DNA of 64,000 nucleotides, taken from contig CM060831.1 of NCBI GenBank assembly GCA_030762175.1, positions 75,431,001 to 75,495,000 of the forward strand, in the 5' to 3' direction. The first letter of the stretch is position 1, and every line of letters starts with the position of its first letter. The stretch comes from Metallyticus violacea (taxonomy: Eukaryota > Arthropoda > Insecta > Mantodea > Metallyticidae). Of the stretch, positions 34,495-45,697 are shown in pieces. The translations under genes were made by a program, and so were the position numbers. The notes under the pieces were generated by a model. The model ran no database searches. It was not told the origin of the DNA and was given only the letters and a program-made list of their open reading frames with translations.

Positions 34495-36605
34495 AATTTG
34501 AATTTGTTTTGTATATTGACCTCAGGTAGCTTCAGTGCATTGCCCATGTTTCAATGACAACAATTTTTTCGGCATGAATTGGGCTATTTTGTTGACTCGT
34601 ATTCAAGGGGTCTGGGAGAGGAATTAAATTATGTAAATGAATACGCAATGCGACGTAATATATATATTGGTATTTTATTATCTCCCGTCCTTTAGTGTTT
34701 TACTTACGATAGACTTAGCTATTTCCGAGCAATGAGCAAGTGCGAACTGAATGCCCCAGCGGAGCAACCGCCTCTTTTATACGTATATTAATTTAAGGTC
34801 AAAAATCGTTAGCTAGGAGACGCTAAAAAGCATGCGCAAACATCGCGCTTTCTTTAAAAATTTGAAACATACATCTATCATTGGCTGGTTAAAGTTCACC
34901 TACCGCACGTACCGTTCGTGTTATTTGAAAGTTTATAACTTTTGTCGACATTGGCTAGTTTAAAGGGCGAACAGTACCATAGCGGTCGGGGTCACAGCCC
35001 CAAAACCCCAAATTCCTTTAGTTTATTAACCCTGCAGTAGCTGTGTTTTTAAAAAATAAATGGTGTTCACACAGCGACCCTATGCATACTTCCTCTGAAT
35101 AGAGGTTTTATGTCTCTTTTGTTGGCATTCCAAGTTTTCATAACAAAACACCAAGGTGCACATTTAACTCCGTGTTAGCATCATGCCGAATTACACATAT
35201 ATATCTACGTTATTAAATAAATACATGAAATATTATGATTGGGCTAACATAAATACATATTATAATTTTATATCAGAGAGGGTGGAGCAGAGGAACTGTT
35301 TCAATTGCAAAATGTAAATCTTTAGATTTGGTTTAACTATCGTGGATTATTTTGATTTACGGTGATTATTGTTTCTAATTTAAGTATAGAAAGATTCGCC
35401 ATTTACGTAAAGAGGTTTTTGGTTTTTAATTGGCTCAGTTTTTACACCCATATTTACAAGTGGAGGGATTTAAAATTTGTCTCTCCTAGTTAATAGGAAG
35501 AAAACGTGACACTTTTGGGAACTTATATTTTGTATTATATAAAAGTTAATCTAAATAACATTTCTTTCTCGATTTTGGGGTTTCGTATACGTTGGTTATT
35601 TTATAATAAGGGACCTTAAGAGGAGAGTGGATCAGTTTTTGGTGAACCTGGTTAATCGTGAAGCAGTCCTTACGGCCCACCTGCACTGAAATATAATTAT
35701 AAAGTGTGTTTATGTAAACCCAATAATAATATTTCATATATTGTAATTACAATAATTGTAATTTTAATTTGAAATGTGAATATCAACAAAAAAGAAAGAC
35801 CCTTGCTATTTTGTTACGGAAGCTTGAAAAAGCCAACAAAAAAGTCATAAAACCTCTATTCAGAGGAAGTAATCCGAGTGTGTGAAAGGGACAGTTACTG
35901 CAGGTTTGTTAAACTGAGGGATTTTTAAACCATTTAGGCCTTTGACCCCGACTGGCTATAGTACCTTTAGTCCTTTAAACCAGACAATGCCAACAAAATG
36001 TTTTAAACCTTCAAAAAATAGCAAATGGAACGTGGGGCAGGTGAACTTGAAGCACTCAATGGAAAATGTGTATTTTTGAACTATTTAAAGATAGGTGTGA
36101 AGGTTGCGCGTGCCTTTGTGATTCTTTGGAAATTGTTAGGCCAACGATTACATGATTATTTATTATATAAGGGAGAGTTTACTCTGCTAGGGCATTCAGT
36201 TTTGAATTCCTACACGCCGAAAAATACACGCAGGCAGTTTAAATTTTACACGTGTCCAGATGTAGTTATAAATATACACCGTGACATAGGCAGTAAGCTG
36301 TTCGCAGAAGCAGGTGTAAGTTCAACGTTGCTGAGGCACTAAGTCATAAGATCTACACACGGTAAGATACACGCAGTTCACAGTACTTATAAAGTCATAC
36401 GACTTTCAGTTTTACACGCCACGGCACTCATATATATCGCGTGTTTATTAACACTATTGAACTCCTCTCCCGTCCTGTTGAGTCCCAGTCAACAAAATAG
36501 CAGATTTCACTCGGAGAAATTGTTGTCATTGAAACGTGGGCAGCAACATCGAAGCGACTAATAATCAGCCTACTTGCAATATAACAATTAGCGAGTGGAA
36601 TGTAA
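34495..36605. repeat. Very long divergent palindrome (inverted arms of several hundred bases)
   Basis: Blocks occur in order in the left arm (about 34495-35190) and inverted in the right arm (about 35765-36605). TTTCAATGACAACAATTT (34548) matches 36513-36530 inverted. GCTATTTTGTTGACT (34582) matches 36480-36500. GAACTGAATGCCCCAGCGGA (34745) matches about 36190-36210. AAGTTCACCTACCGCACG (34893) matches about 36033-36052. TTCCTCTGAATAGAGGTTTTAT (35090) is closely matched inverted near 35846-35870. Identity looks roughly 70-80 per cent by eye, with indels, so the arms are old. The centre (about 35190-35765) is unique AT-rich DNA. No transposase was found. Frames inside the arms (36025-36342 plus, 35546-35737 minus) have no motif. 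Confidence 0.8.
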
Positions 36606-38219
36606 AAAGAAGAACTGCAATATTTTTACACGTTACCACATCATTATAGGAACAGAAATGAAATGGTTACACCAAATGAATCAATAACAATAACAGAATC
36701 ATCTGCCATAATAAAATTAGTCATTGATCGACCACTCAATTAAGCCCCTTGCATTTGTACAAGATGTTTTGTGGTAACGACGAAGTTTATATAGTGGTTT
36801 GATTGTTCAAGCGAATATAGTCAATACAAGCAAACGCTTTCAGAGGAAGGCTTCTGTCACTTTTGACGTTTTTAAAGTATGAATTATTTCTTTAAAATTA
36901 TATCTAATTAATGTGAGAGGAAATGTCAATAGTACGAAATGTTTATGGCAGAACCCACAGTCATCATAAACAAGATTTTGCAGGTCTCTTACATTTTTAT
37001 TTGTAAAGAAGACTTTCGAACTGACCTGGAGAGAAAGTGGAATCATATCTCTCAAACCATCAAAAATAACATTGATAATAATCAGAAGCTATTACTGACC
37101 ATGGTGGATTGAAAAGTCCGCAATGCTATTACAGGCACATCAGTAATGTAAAGTGTTACGTAAGGAAATAAACACACCACACTCTCGAAAACAGCAGGTT
37201 TTGAATATAAGTATACTTTTGAATTGTCTATCCTCTCTTGCTGGATTCGATTTTTTAATGTCTGCTGTATGTTACCTATAAATTTAAACTAAGACATGGC
37301 AAGCAAGAGTAATTGAAGATAAGGTTAAAGTAGAGCAAATAAAAACATTAATAATAAGTTAATCGACCAAAGATAGGCGTGCATGTTCCAAGTTATGGAG
37401 ACATCGAAACATCCAACGGTTGCAATACTTTTTTTTCCCAGGAATCAGCTCTGCCTTCTTATAAACAATTCAGGCGCTAATGACCTAAGCTGTTTAGCGC
37501 CCTAAAATCATGTTCATCATCAATAAACAATACAACTTTCCAAAACTACACACAGGATACAACAAAAGCATACAATCTTTATATGTTATATGCCAGTTAC
37601 TGTGCATAAAATATGTATTAACCATGGATATATAAATATATATTATATTAATATATGTATATTTCTTGTGTTTTGTTTATCGGTCAGTTATCAGAAGAGA
37701 CGCCAGAAGAACGGAACAATGACGGAAGAAAGTACAAACTTGGATATTCAAGGAAATTCTCACGAAAACGTACAACATAGCTCTTTTTATCTTATAACTC
37801 AGCAATATCTAATTAAATAAATGAAACTACACAAAAAGAAATATCTGTCCCGTGCAGGGCTATTAATGCTGAAAGAACCTGACACACCAACTCATAAACA
37901 GCAAGCGGCAGCGATTGACTATGATATTGTAGTAATGAGTGCTCAAGGTCATCGAGTGACAACGGCTTAGCTGATATCATATGCACCTTCATTTTATCGC
38001 ATTAAAAGTAAAAGGAATGATAGCTGTTGTAGTTAACAATTAGTACAGTTCAACTTGTTGACGTAAATAAACATTTCTTGCATGTTAATAGCTATAGCTT
38101 GAGGAAAAACTTAAATACTATAAATTGCATACTTTAACAATAATCGTAATAATTGAAAGATTAGCACATAAAATTAATTTTCTCCCCCTAGATTTAGATT
38201 TTGACTCACTGTGAAGTAT
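36606..38219. other. No gene recognised
   Basis: Short open frames (36840-37055 minus, 37590-37820 plus) carry no motif. Nothing else is supported. Confidence 0.5.
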
Positions 38220-38730
38220 TTGGCGAAGTTCAGTCGCAATTTGCAGACTTTTGTAAGAATTTGTAACTTTGGATCAAACTGTATCCATGTCTGACTCGAA
38301 ACGGCAGCCAAACCAATGGATAACTGGTAAAAATGCGCCAAACAAGGCGAAGGTTGTTTGGAAAGAAGGTGAGTACTGTTCTATCCAAGAATGCTCTAAA
38401 ATATTAAATTATAACAGCAGTCTTGTATGCAGCATTTTTGAAAAATTGTATAATAAATTGACTGCAAAAGCTTTAGGATTGGCGCACAATAAACTGCTCT
38501 TTCACAGAACATCAAGTTCAGTCCCAATAGCAAAAGTGCATGCACTGGGTTCGAACTTATACTCTCCCTCTTTGTTCCCAAGACTTAGCCCCTAATGAGT
38601 TCTTCCCATTTCCAGACGTGAAGTTTTTCGGTGGGAAGAAATGTTAATCTAATCAGAGTATCGTGGCCTGCAGAGTTTGAAAAATCCGACGGGATAAAAA
38701 TACTGGAAACTTACTGACCAAATCCGGGTA
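38220..38730 (+). pseudogene. Mariner transposase remnant, catalytic half
   Basis: A 108-codon frame (38269-38595) contains, with its upstream codons, FVTLDQTVSMSDSKRQPNQW and ITGKNAPNKAKVVWKEGE. This matches the mariner block around the first catalytic Asp (VTMDETWLHHYDPETKQQS-W), with Glu changed to Gln. Downstream, in a second frame, QDLAPNEFFPFPDVKFFGGK (about 38577-38640) matches the SPDLAPSDFFLFP box, but the third acidic position is Glu. GIKILETY near 38690-38715 fits the C-terminal helix. The DNAPAH block is degraded. Frameshifts and stops make it inactive. Confidence 0.65.
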
Positions 38731-39079
38731 TTTCATGATTTTATTGCCTGTTTCACGATACCTGGTGGATCAGCAGTAAGAGTAGCAGATATACTCGTAA
38801 TATCCGCGCAACTATTTCAAGTTCTCGCAACGACGATTTCAATTACAATGAAAGGAATAATTTACTTGTGAAAGAAAATTTTGTCCACCTACATCCACAA
38901 ATTTATGATATCCCTTTAAAAATTGTCGTTCCAAGTATCACTTCATATTTTGATAATGAACCAATTTAAACTTGAAAGTATACAAGGTTACTGTCGTATA
39001 CGAATTGCAGGCAGATTATCCGGATATTCAGAAACTTTCTCCAATTGGATGTTACAGGTCAGAGCTATCGATTCATGCT

Positions 39080-39080
<1 letters not shown>
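38731..39080. other. No gene recognised
   Basis: AT-rich DNA; nothing supported. Confidence 0.5.

Positions 39081-39118
<38 letters not shown>
39081..39118. repeat. (CA)n microsatellite
   Basis: About 19 uninterrupted CA units, ending exactly where a 5'-truncated SINE begins. Confidence 0.95.
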
Positions 39119-39119
<1 letters not shown>

Positions 39120-39290
39120 CCTACTATGGCTTCCTTCGGAAGGGAAGTAAAGCCATGGGTCCTGTGTCGTACATTTACGGCACAATAAAGAACCTCAAGT
39201 CTGAACTTGTCCGCCGTTTCACGCCCTGAATTGAATGGGACACTGATGACCTGAGATATTAAAGAGCGTCCGTAAATAAATATAAAAAAA
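39119..39290 (+). repeat. SINE family A, 5' truncated
   Basis: CTACTATGGCTTCCTTCGGA onwards matches the body of the 12-kb SINE through CCTGAGATATTAAAGAGCG and TCCGTAAATAAAT plus an A run. The tRNA head and the GGGCGTAAAAATC block are missing; a CA microsatellite occupies their place. Confidence 0.85.
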
Positions 39291-39651
39291 AGTTTATCAT
39301 ATGTTATTGATGAAGCATTTATGTGGTGATGTTTAGACACAAATTAATAAGTGTGTATTCGAGTACAGATAAATCTGATTTTATATAAGGAACCCTCGTT
39401 GAATGGGAAGAAAATACTGTTTAAATTTCAATTTTGGAATATGGACTAATGCATGGAGCTACTTTTTCTAAAATGGTGCTAGAATTGTTTTAGGTGTAGC
39501 AGGATGACATTTCTAATATCTCCTGTCATAAATAACTTACTAAATTACATTGTAAGTTAAAATTGCGGGAATTTGAATTTGGTGCGCGGATATTACATCC
39601 TGCCATGTAACGTCGAAGCGTACGACAAAAACCATGAAAGACACGGTATGT
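39291..39651. other. No gene recognised
   Basis: Nothing supported. Confidence 0.5.
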
Positions 39652-39950
39652 ACACAACTATACCCTAGCCGAAGGAGGGCCGTTGACCTACCGCGACCTA
39701 CCGGCCTCTATCTCCGTCACATGACACCTCGGTAGAGGGCAGGGAGGAATGTGATCAGATACCGCATTCCGCCCTTCGCTCAGCTTCGATTTCGAAGATC
39801 GCCACCGCTCCACCAGGCAGCTTCCTCGCGAGGCTGCATGGACCCCGTTCCTGACCTTCCTTACACAGAAAATTTCCTTAGTAAGTCCCGGTAATCGAAC
39901 CCGGGCCTCCAGTCAGCAGTCAGCAACGCTAACCACTAGTCCTGGATATG
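39652..39950 (-). repeat. tRNA-derived SINE, family B, minus strand
   Basis: On the minus strand the head reads GGACTAGTGGTTAGCGTTGC (A-box half) and CCCGGGTTCGATTACCGGG (B box in a pairing T arm). The GC-rich body has GGAACGGGGTCCATGCAGCC, GAAGCTGCCTGGTGGAGCG and GACGGAGATAGAGGCCGG. A related copy is at 47537-47850 on the plus strand. This copy is GC-rich against its surroundings and its B box is intact, suggesting limited decay. Confidence 0.8.
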
Positions 39951-41149
39951 TACAAATGGATAGACAAAGGATTACATAGACAAAAAATTTAAAGTTAAAT
40001 TTCTTATAAAACATTTTATATATCACTTATATTTCAGTCAAGAACTGTTTCATTTCTGTTGTTCTCGTTTTCTTTCTTTAGAGCATTTCGGGGTATTATA
40101 ACTTTAATTTGTTTGCAGTACAATTCATTTCAAGACACGGCTCTCCTCCCATTATCCTACTCCTCTCTCAAAATTACGCGTTGTAAGTAGGGATTGATCA
40201 CAATACAATGAAGATATGTTAAGAAGAACATGACAAAGAACATGGAACATAACAAAGTAATACAGAAGCCTGCTCCATCTGTTATTGGAGGCTTACGTCT
40301 ACAAAGTGTTTATTGTTCAACGTGGATTGGGTGAAAATGTTTTGTACGTTAAATATGACCCAAAATGAAGCATTAGTGATTAAGAGCCCTCTAGATTGGC
40401 GAACTGTTTGCATTTATACGGAAAAAAAAAGGAAAAAAGAAAATCTGAAGCACTCTGAAATGAATATGCTTTTCTTAAAGGCTTAAGTGTAAGTCGTTAG
40501 TTCAGATACCTTCCAAAAGTATTTCAAGGCAGAGAAAATGAAGGAGAGAAGGTTTTAGATTTGTAGAAAGGAAAGAGAGAGCGTATTTTGTAGGGGCTGT
40601 TGTTTCTGATAAATGTTATGTTGTGAAAGGTACATTATACGCCCTTTAAGTTGAGTTTTTAAGTTTCAAATGTTAATTTGAAGCAGTTAAACAGACATGG
40701 CAGCTCGTTAATAAAGAGCAATGAAAATTCTATCATTTATCATAATAGGAGCAAAGAACGATCCAGGGGCCAGAAAATATTTTCACATGTAGATAACCAA
40801 GTGTACGCAAAGGGATCACAAATTAACAATTTCCGAAAACCACTGATATACAATCTAAAAATTCTACTTTGTAATAAAGTTTGAACGTAATCATCCATTA
40901 ATTTATCTGGCCACATTATCACAGATGAAAATCCATTTGAAAGCACAATATATACAGGGTGTTAATAAACTACTAATTTCAGTGAGTGGAGAAATGCCGT
41001 TTATAAGCAATTTGGGATAGTAAACATATTGACTATCTCTTCAAATTTAGAAGCTATGGCTGTAAGTTTCTAAAGCGCCGTACGCCACTGACTAATGAAA
41101 ATGCCCCTCCAAAGTATAACGCATGATAACAAAGGTAGGTTTCTGAACG
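39951..41149. other. No gene recognised
   Basis: Short frames at 40678-40946 on both strands lack motifs. TACAGGGTGTT at 40953-40963 resembles a Tc1/mariner-type terminus, but no partner end was found. Confidence 0.45.
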
Positions 41150-42426
41150 TACGAGGGTAGATCCATAAGTTTCCGGCCTCGCCATTAAGGATTATCGCCG
41201 TCGTAAAATGCTTATTTGGCGTCATACCCTATCTGTTAAGTAAATAATCACAGCTCTAACTTCCGCTCCTCTCTATTCAGTTGTAAAGAAGACTATGACA
41301 TGTTCAAAATGGAGTTTCAATTATTAAGTTCTTCACAAAAGAAAAACTTACTCCAAATGAAATTAAACAGCGATTGGACGGTGTATATGAGGAAACATCC
41401 CCATATTCTACCGTAAAAGAATGAACCAAACTTTTTCCAATGGATCGAGAAAGCATTGAAGACGAAGAACGTGTCGGTCGGCCCTTGGAGGTGCTCACTC
41501 CTGAAAACATCGCTCTTGTGGAAGGAGAAATTATGGAAGACCGGCCGCTCAAAGTTACAGAAATGGCAGGAAGGTTGGACCTTTCTAAAACAAGAGTCCT
41601 TCGAATTACTCATGAACATTTAAACATGAATAAATGATAGTGCAAGATGGGTGCCTAGACTTCTTTCCTCAGTCCAAAAGGAGCAACAAGTCATCTGTTG
41701 TTAGGTATTTTTGGAGCTCTGCCGTGGCAACGAGACAGAAGTTCTGCAAACCATTGTTACAGGAGATGAAACTAGGTGCTCTACTATGATCCCTTGTCCA
41801 AAAGAGAAACAATGGAGGGGCGTAAACCTGTAGAAGCACCGCCTCTAAAGGACAAGGTCACTTAAGTCAACGAAGAATATCATGACCACAATCTTTGGGA
41901 CTGTGAACGAATACTCTTCATTGACTTCAAGGAAAGGAACACCACAGTAAATGGGGAGTACTATGCTGGCCTACTACACAGATTACATGCTTCCATCAAA
42001 GAGAAAAGGCCAGGAAATCTGAGTTCTGGTGAGCGCCTTCCTCACGACAATGCGCCTGAACAAACAGCTCTTGTTACAAAGGAAGCTGTGAAGAACTGTA
42101 GTTGCAAAGAGATTGGCCATCCACTTTACAGCCCAGATCTAGCTCCAGAGACCATTTCCTCTTCTTCGCAAAACTCAAGAATGACCTTTGAGGAAGGAAA
42201 TTTAAGTGTGATGAAGATGTGATTGATGCTGTTTATGCCCATTTTTCAGACAAGACTTCTGACTAATTTGAGGGGGGGGGGATTGAAATGTTAATTCAAA
42301 GATTAAGTGTATGTGTGAGAAGTGTATTGCAATAAAGGGTAACTATATTGAAAAGAGAAATCAAAGTTTTGTTTTTATCATACCTAGAAAATAGTTAGGC
42401 CGAAAACTTATGGATCTACGCTCCAT
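41150..42426 (+). mobile_element. Mariner element, complete length, copy 1
   Basis: The left terminus CGAGGGTAGATCCATAAGTT (41152) follows a TA. The right terminus (about 42396-42424) is its inverse with two mismatches in the outer 13 bases. The 1.27-kb length is typical of mariner. Three D,D34D catalytic blocks are recognisable: GDET (41762), HDNAP (42043) and YSPDLAP followed by a frameshifted Asp (about 42130-42152). The right flank reads AT rather than TA. Confidence 0.88.
41309..42240 (+). pseudogene. Mariner transposase pseudogene (copy 1)
   Basis: An ATG at 41309 starts MEF, and after an early frameshift the text continues FTKEKLTPNEIKQRLDGVYE, as in the first helix-turn-helix. A stop follows in VKE-stop-TKLF. 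A 65-codon open stretch from 41440 (MDRESIEDEERVGRPLEVLT and MAGRLDLSKTRVLRITHEHL) is the GRP linker and second helix-turn-helix. Then come SARWVPRLLSSVQKEQQVIC, DFKERNTTVNGEYYAGLLHR and HDNAPEQTALVTKEAVKNC. At least four frameshifts or stops are spread along it. A one-base loss at LAP-SD moves the third catalytic Asp out of frame. The product would normally cut and paste the element at TA sites. The copy is inactive. Confidence 0.85.
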
Positions 42427-42492
42427 GGTTATGACATTAGCTTTTGAGTAAGAGGTAGTCAATGGTTTTCGAGTTCGACCCTCGTTCATCAC
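42427..42492 (+). repeat. tRNA-like fragment beside the mariner
   Basis: TTTTCGAGTTCGACCCTCG contains a B-box-like core, and TGGTTATGACATTAGC could be the A-box half. It abuts the mariner right end. It is probably a decayed SINE head rather than a tRNA gene. Confidence 0.3.
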
Positions 42493-42646
42493 TTTTTTAT
42501 TTTGTTTGTTTTCTGAGTGGCAATACAGCTTTTAGCGTACTTTTAAGTTGATGTTTCAATTTATAAACTTAATTCAATCTTAACATATGAATTCATATAA
42601 GTACACATTTTGCAGTGGTCATTGTGCTTACCAATCAGGATTGCGT

Positions 42647-42928
42647 CGATCCTGGTGGTGTAGTGGTAACCACATTTGCCTTCTAAACCCAAGATCATGA
42701 TCAAACCCAGCCAGAATCGATGGACTTTTCGGGCGTAAAAATCCTAAGTATGGGTGCTTTCAGAAGGGAAGTAAAGCCGGGGGTCCCGTGTCGTAGATTT
42801 ACGGCACGAAAATGAACCTGAAGCCTGAAAGAAGAGGCCTCTGAGCAAAATTTGTCGGTCATTTCACGCTCTGAATTGTATGGGACGCTGATGACCTGAG
42901 ATGTTAAAGAGCGTCCGTAAATAAACAA
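42647..42928 (+). repeat. tRNA-derived SINE, family A
   Basis: The head CGATCCTGGTGGTGTAGTGG has a mutated B box (GATCAAACCCAGCC). The full body follows through GGGCGTAAAAATCCTAAGTA, AAATTTGTCGGTCATTTCAC and GATGACCTGAGATGTTAAAG to GTCCGTAAATAAAC. No perfect target duplication was seen. Confidence 0.88.
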
Positions 42929-45456
42929 AATCAACAACAATCACAATCGTGTCATGAGTATGTGTTTAGTAAATTAAGGTTTAGGATCATGTTAGTAGAG
43001 CTTATTAGCAATTGTATGTTGGTAATGCATTCGTTGTAAAGAAGGAGAAATAAACTTGAAAGCATTAAGTAAATTTCATTCGTAATTCTTTAGTATGCAA
43101 TCGCAACAAAATTAACGCCATTCCAAGCGTTGAACCGCGGTTTGCGGAACTTCAGTTTTTGCGTTAAGTATTATGCCATACAAGCAAAGAGCTCCTTCTA
43201 CCGTAGGCTACATAATGCAAGAAGACAGTTAATGGATGTTTAGTACCGCACCGTCACAATGTTAGTTCAAGATTTGAGGGCTTTTTATGGAATCAAATCT
43301 TGAAAACGCTGATAACAAGCTGAGGAAAATTTAAATTTCTATACTGGCAAGACAGATTTAAAGATTATTTTTTCACCGGCTTTGCTTTAACACTGACTTT
43401 TTTGCATGTTTAACACCATATAGCTGCGTTATGATTAGTTCTACACTACAGGCAATTTAACGATTACTTAAGACAACTTACTGAGGACTTTCTTGTCTAC
43501 CGGGTGGAAGGGATATAGATTGGACCAGAAAGAAATCTCAAAGAGGGAGGAAAAAATAGTTTTCAACACTTTTCCCATTTCTTTCATACTTTTGTAGAAA
43601 AACATTTTGGAAATCACCTACTGGAATGGCCTTACTGTGCAGGTGAGTGGTAAGGGTGGAAGGTTTGCGTAGGAAGGGAATTGTGACCGCTGCCCCATTG
43701 AATTTCGAAAAGTTTCCGCGATTACTTGCAGTAATTACTGCAATGTATTCACTTCTTATTACAATTATTTTATGTACTTTAGAGAAAGTTTTAACGCTTA
43801 ATGAAAGTGTCTATGTATATACAAAACAAACTTTTCTCTTAAATTTGAATGAAAGAATAAAAACAACGTATCATTTACTTATACGTACTAAAATTAAACA
43901 CAAATGTGTACATAATTTAAAGTTAAGCTATCAGCGACCACTCAGCAAAAAGAAACAAAAGATTAATCTTTTTATTTAATAGGTAAGATACAAAAATAAG
44001 TAACCATGATTGCGTACATATGTGTAACGGTGCAAGTTGTACATAAGCGATGTCTTACATATGCAAGTACTCTATGTATATAGTATCCTGCTTTGGAGTA
44101 TGTACAAGGTCAGGGTATCTTCAACCACTTCAAACACTTCCAACCCCCCACTGTTACAACACCGAACTTCGTGTAAAAGTTATTACAAAAAAGGCTACAC
44201 TGGGGCGAAAAGAAGCTTTAGATAAAATTGTAGCGAACAAAAAATGTTCATAGTCTGCGTTTTATCTTATCTTTTAATATACTGTAATAATGATTCAATA
44301 TTTGAATGAAAAGTGCGCAAAACTTTTTAGATTATGTTTTCAAAGTCTAGAATTATTTAATGTATTTTCATTTGTCTGTATATATGCATAGAATCATGTT
44401 CTTAGTCGATGATTTCTACACCCATTCCACCGGATATATTGGTGATAAGATTTGATGGTAACTTATTGGGATTTAGAGCCTTTAGATATATCGATAACAG
44501 ATTATAACATATCTTAAACTACGTTAGGTTTTTCTCTTCCTCTTGCAACTTTCGTCTTTATTTTTTCCTTCTGCCGTGTGCCGGTGATTTCTCTGATTAA
44601 TGTTAATATTAACTTTATAGCTGCAGACTTACATAAAAATAGCTATATAATCTTTAAGTTTAGAGATATTCGTGTTATTGCAGTTAATGTATCCTATGTA
44701 TTAATGTATTAATAAATGCAATAATTACTGGAGCTATTGCTAAACTGGTCTAGAATAAATCATACACATATTTTACGTTTAATTGTTTCAATTTTACACA
44801 AACATATAAGTTTTAAGAGCTACCATAGCTTTTCTTATATGTCTGTGTTGTTGAGGTGAAACAATTAATAAATTAGAAAATTTTATTGTTTATGTTTTTG
44901 TCAGAATTGTCAATTCAGCTTACTAAACAAATATAATATTTTCTCTAAATACCCCGTATTTGGATCAGATTCGTTATTTTTAAAGCATGTAACCTTTGAG
45001 TTCGGCATATTTAATGCTAAATGTAGTCAACATTTTAAAAAGTTTGATTAAGTCTTGTTTTAATAGAGTATGCACTATAAATATAAAGCATGAAGAATAA
45101 TTGAAAATTGCTACAATACATTTTTATTTAATTGCATAAGTTGTTACTGAAAATAAGTCCAGTTTATTCAAAGCTAATAAAAGCATTATTTACTTCTACT
45201 CAATCACACACAAAACTCAAGATTCCATATATACCTATATACATAAAATAAATGGAACATCTAGTATTTCCTCATGTAGAATTAAAAATGTGTGACCAGT
45301 TAATTAATTACAGTAGATAATTGATCCGTATTTCTGAATTTTTATGCACTTAGTAATATTGTTAATTTTTAATAAATAATAAGCAAAATATTATTGTTAC
45401 TTCCAAAACTATTTTGTTGCACAATGCAACCAATAATTTCTGAGTAGTTTCCGTTG
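42929..45456. other. No gene recognised
   Basis: A 110-codon frame (43647-43979, plus) and two overlapping frames at 44037-44253 show no motif. The region is strongly AT-rich. Confidence 0.5.
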
Positions 45457-45697
45457 TCAGTCCTGGTGGTCTAGTAGTAACCACAATTGTATCGTACATC
45501 CAAGACTACGGGTTCAATCCAGATCACAATCGATGAATTTTTCGGGCAGAAAAACCGTTAAGTATGGCCTCGTTCGGAAGGGAAGTACTGTGTCATAGAT
45601 TTGCGGCATTTACCTCAAGAAGTAACCTCTGAGCAAAATTTATCGGTCGTATTATTTCCCGAATTGATGTAAAGGAGTGTCCGTAAATAAATTAATA
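45457..45697 (+). repeat. tRNA-derived SINE, family A, old diverged copy
   Basis: GTCCTGGTGGTCTAGTAGTA and GGGTTCAATCC are the decayed A- and B-box regions. AGTATGGCCTCGTTCGGAAG, GAGCAAAATTTATCGGTCG and GTCCGTAAATAAATTAAT match the family body, with several internal deletions. Confidence 0.85.

Noticed and set aside
36025..36342. 105-codon open frame
   Set aside because: It lies inside the right arm of the long palindrome; no motif, and the frame is not kept in the left arm.
43647..43979. 110-codon plus-strand open frame
   Set aside because: No family motif, no neighbouring exon signal, and Lys/Leu-rich composition as expected from AT-rich DNA.
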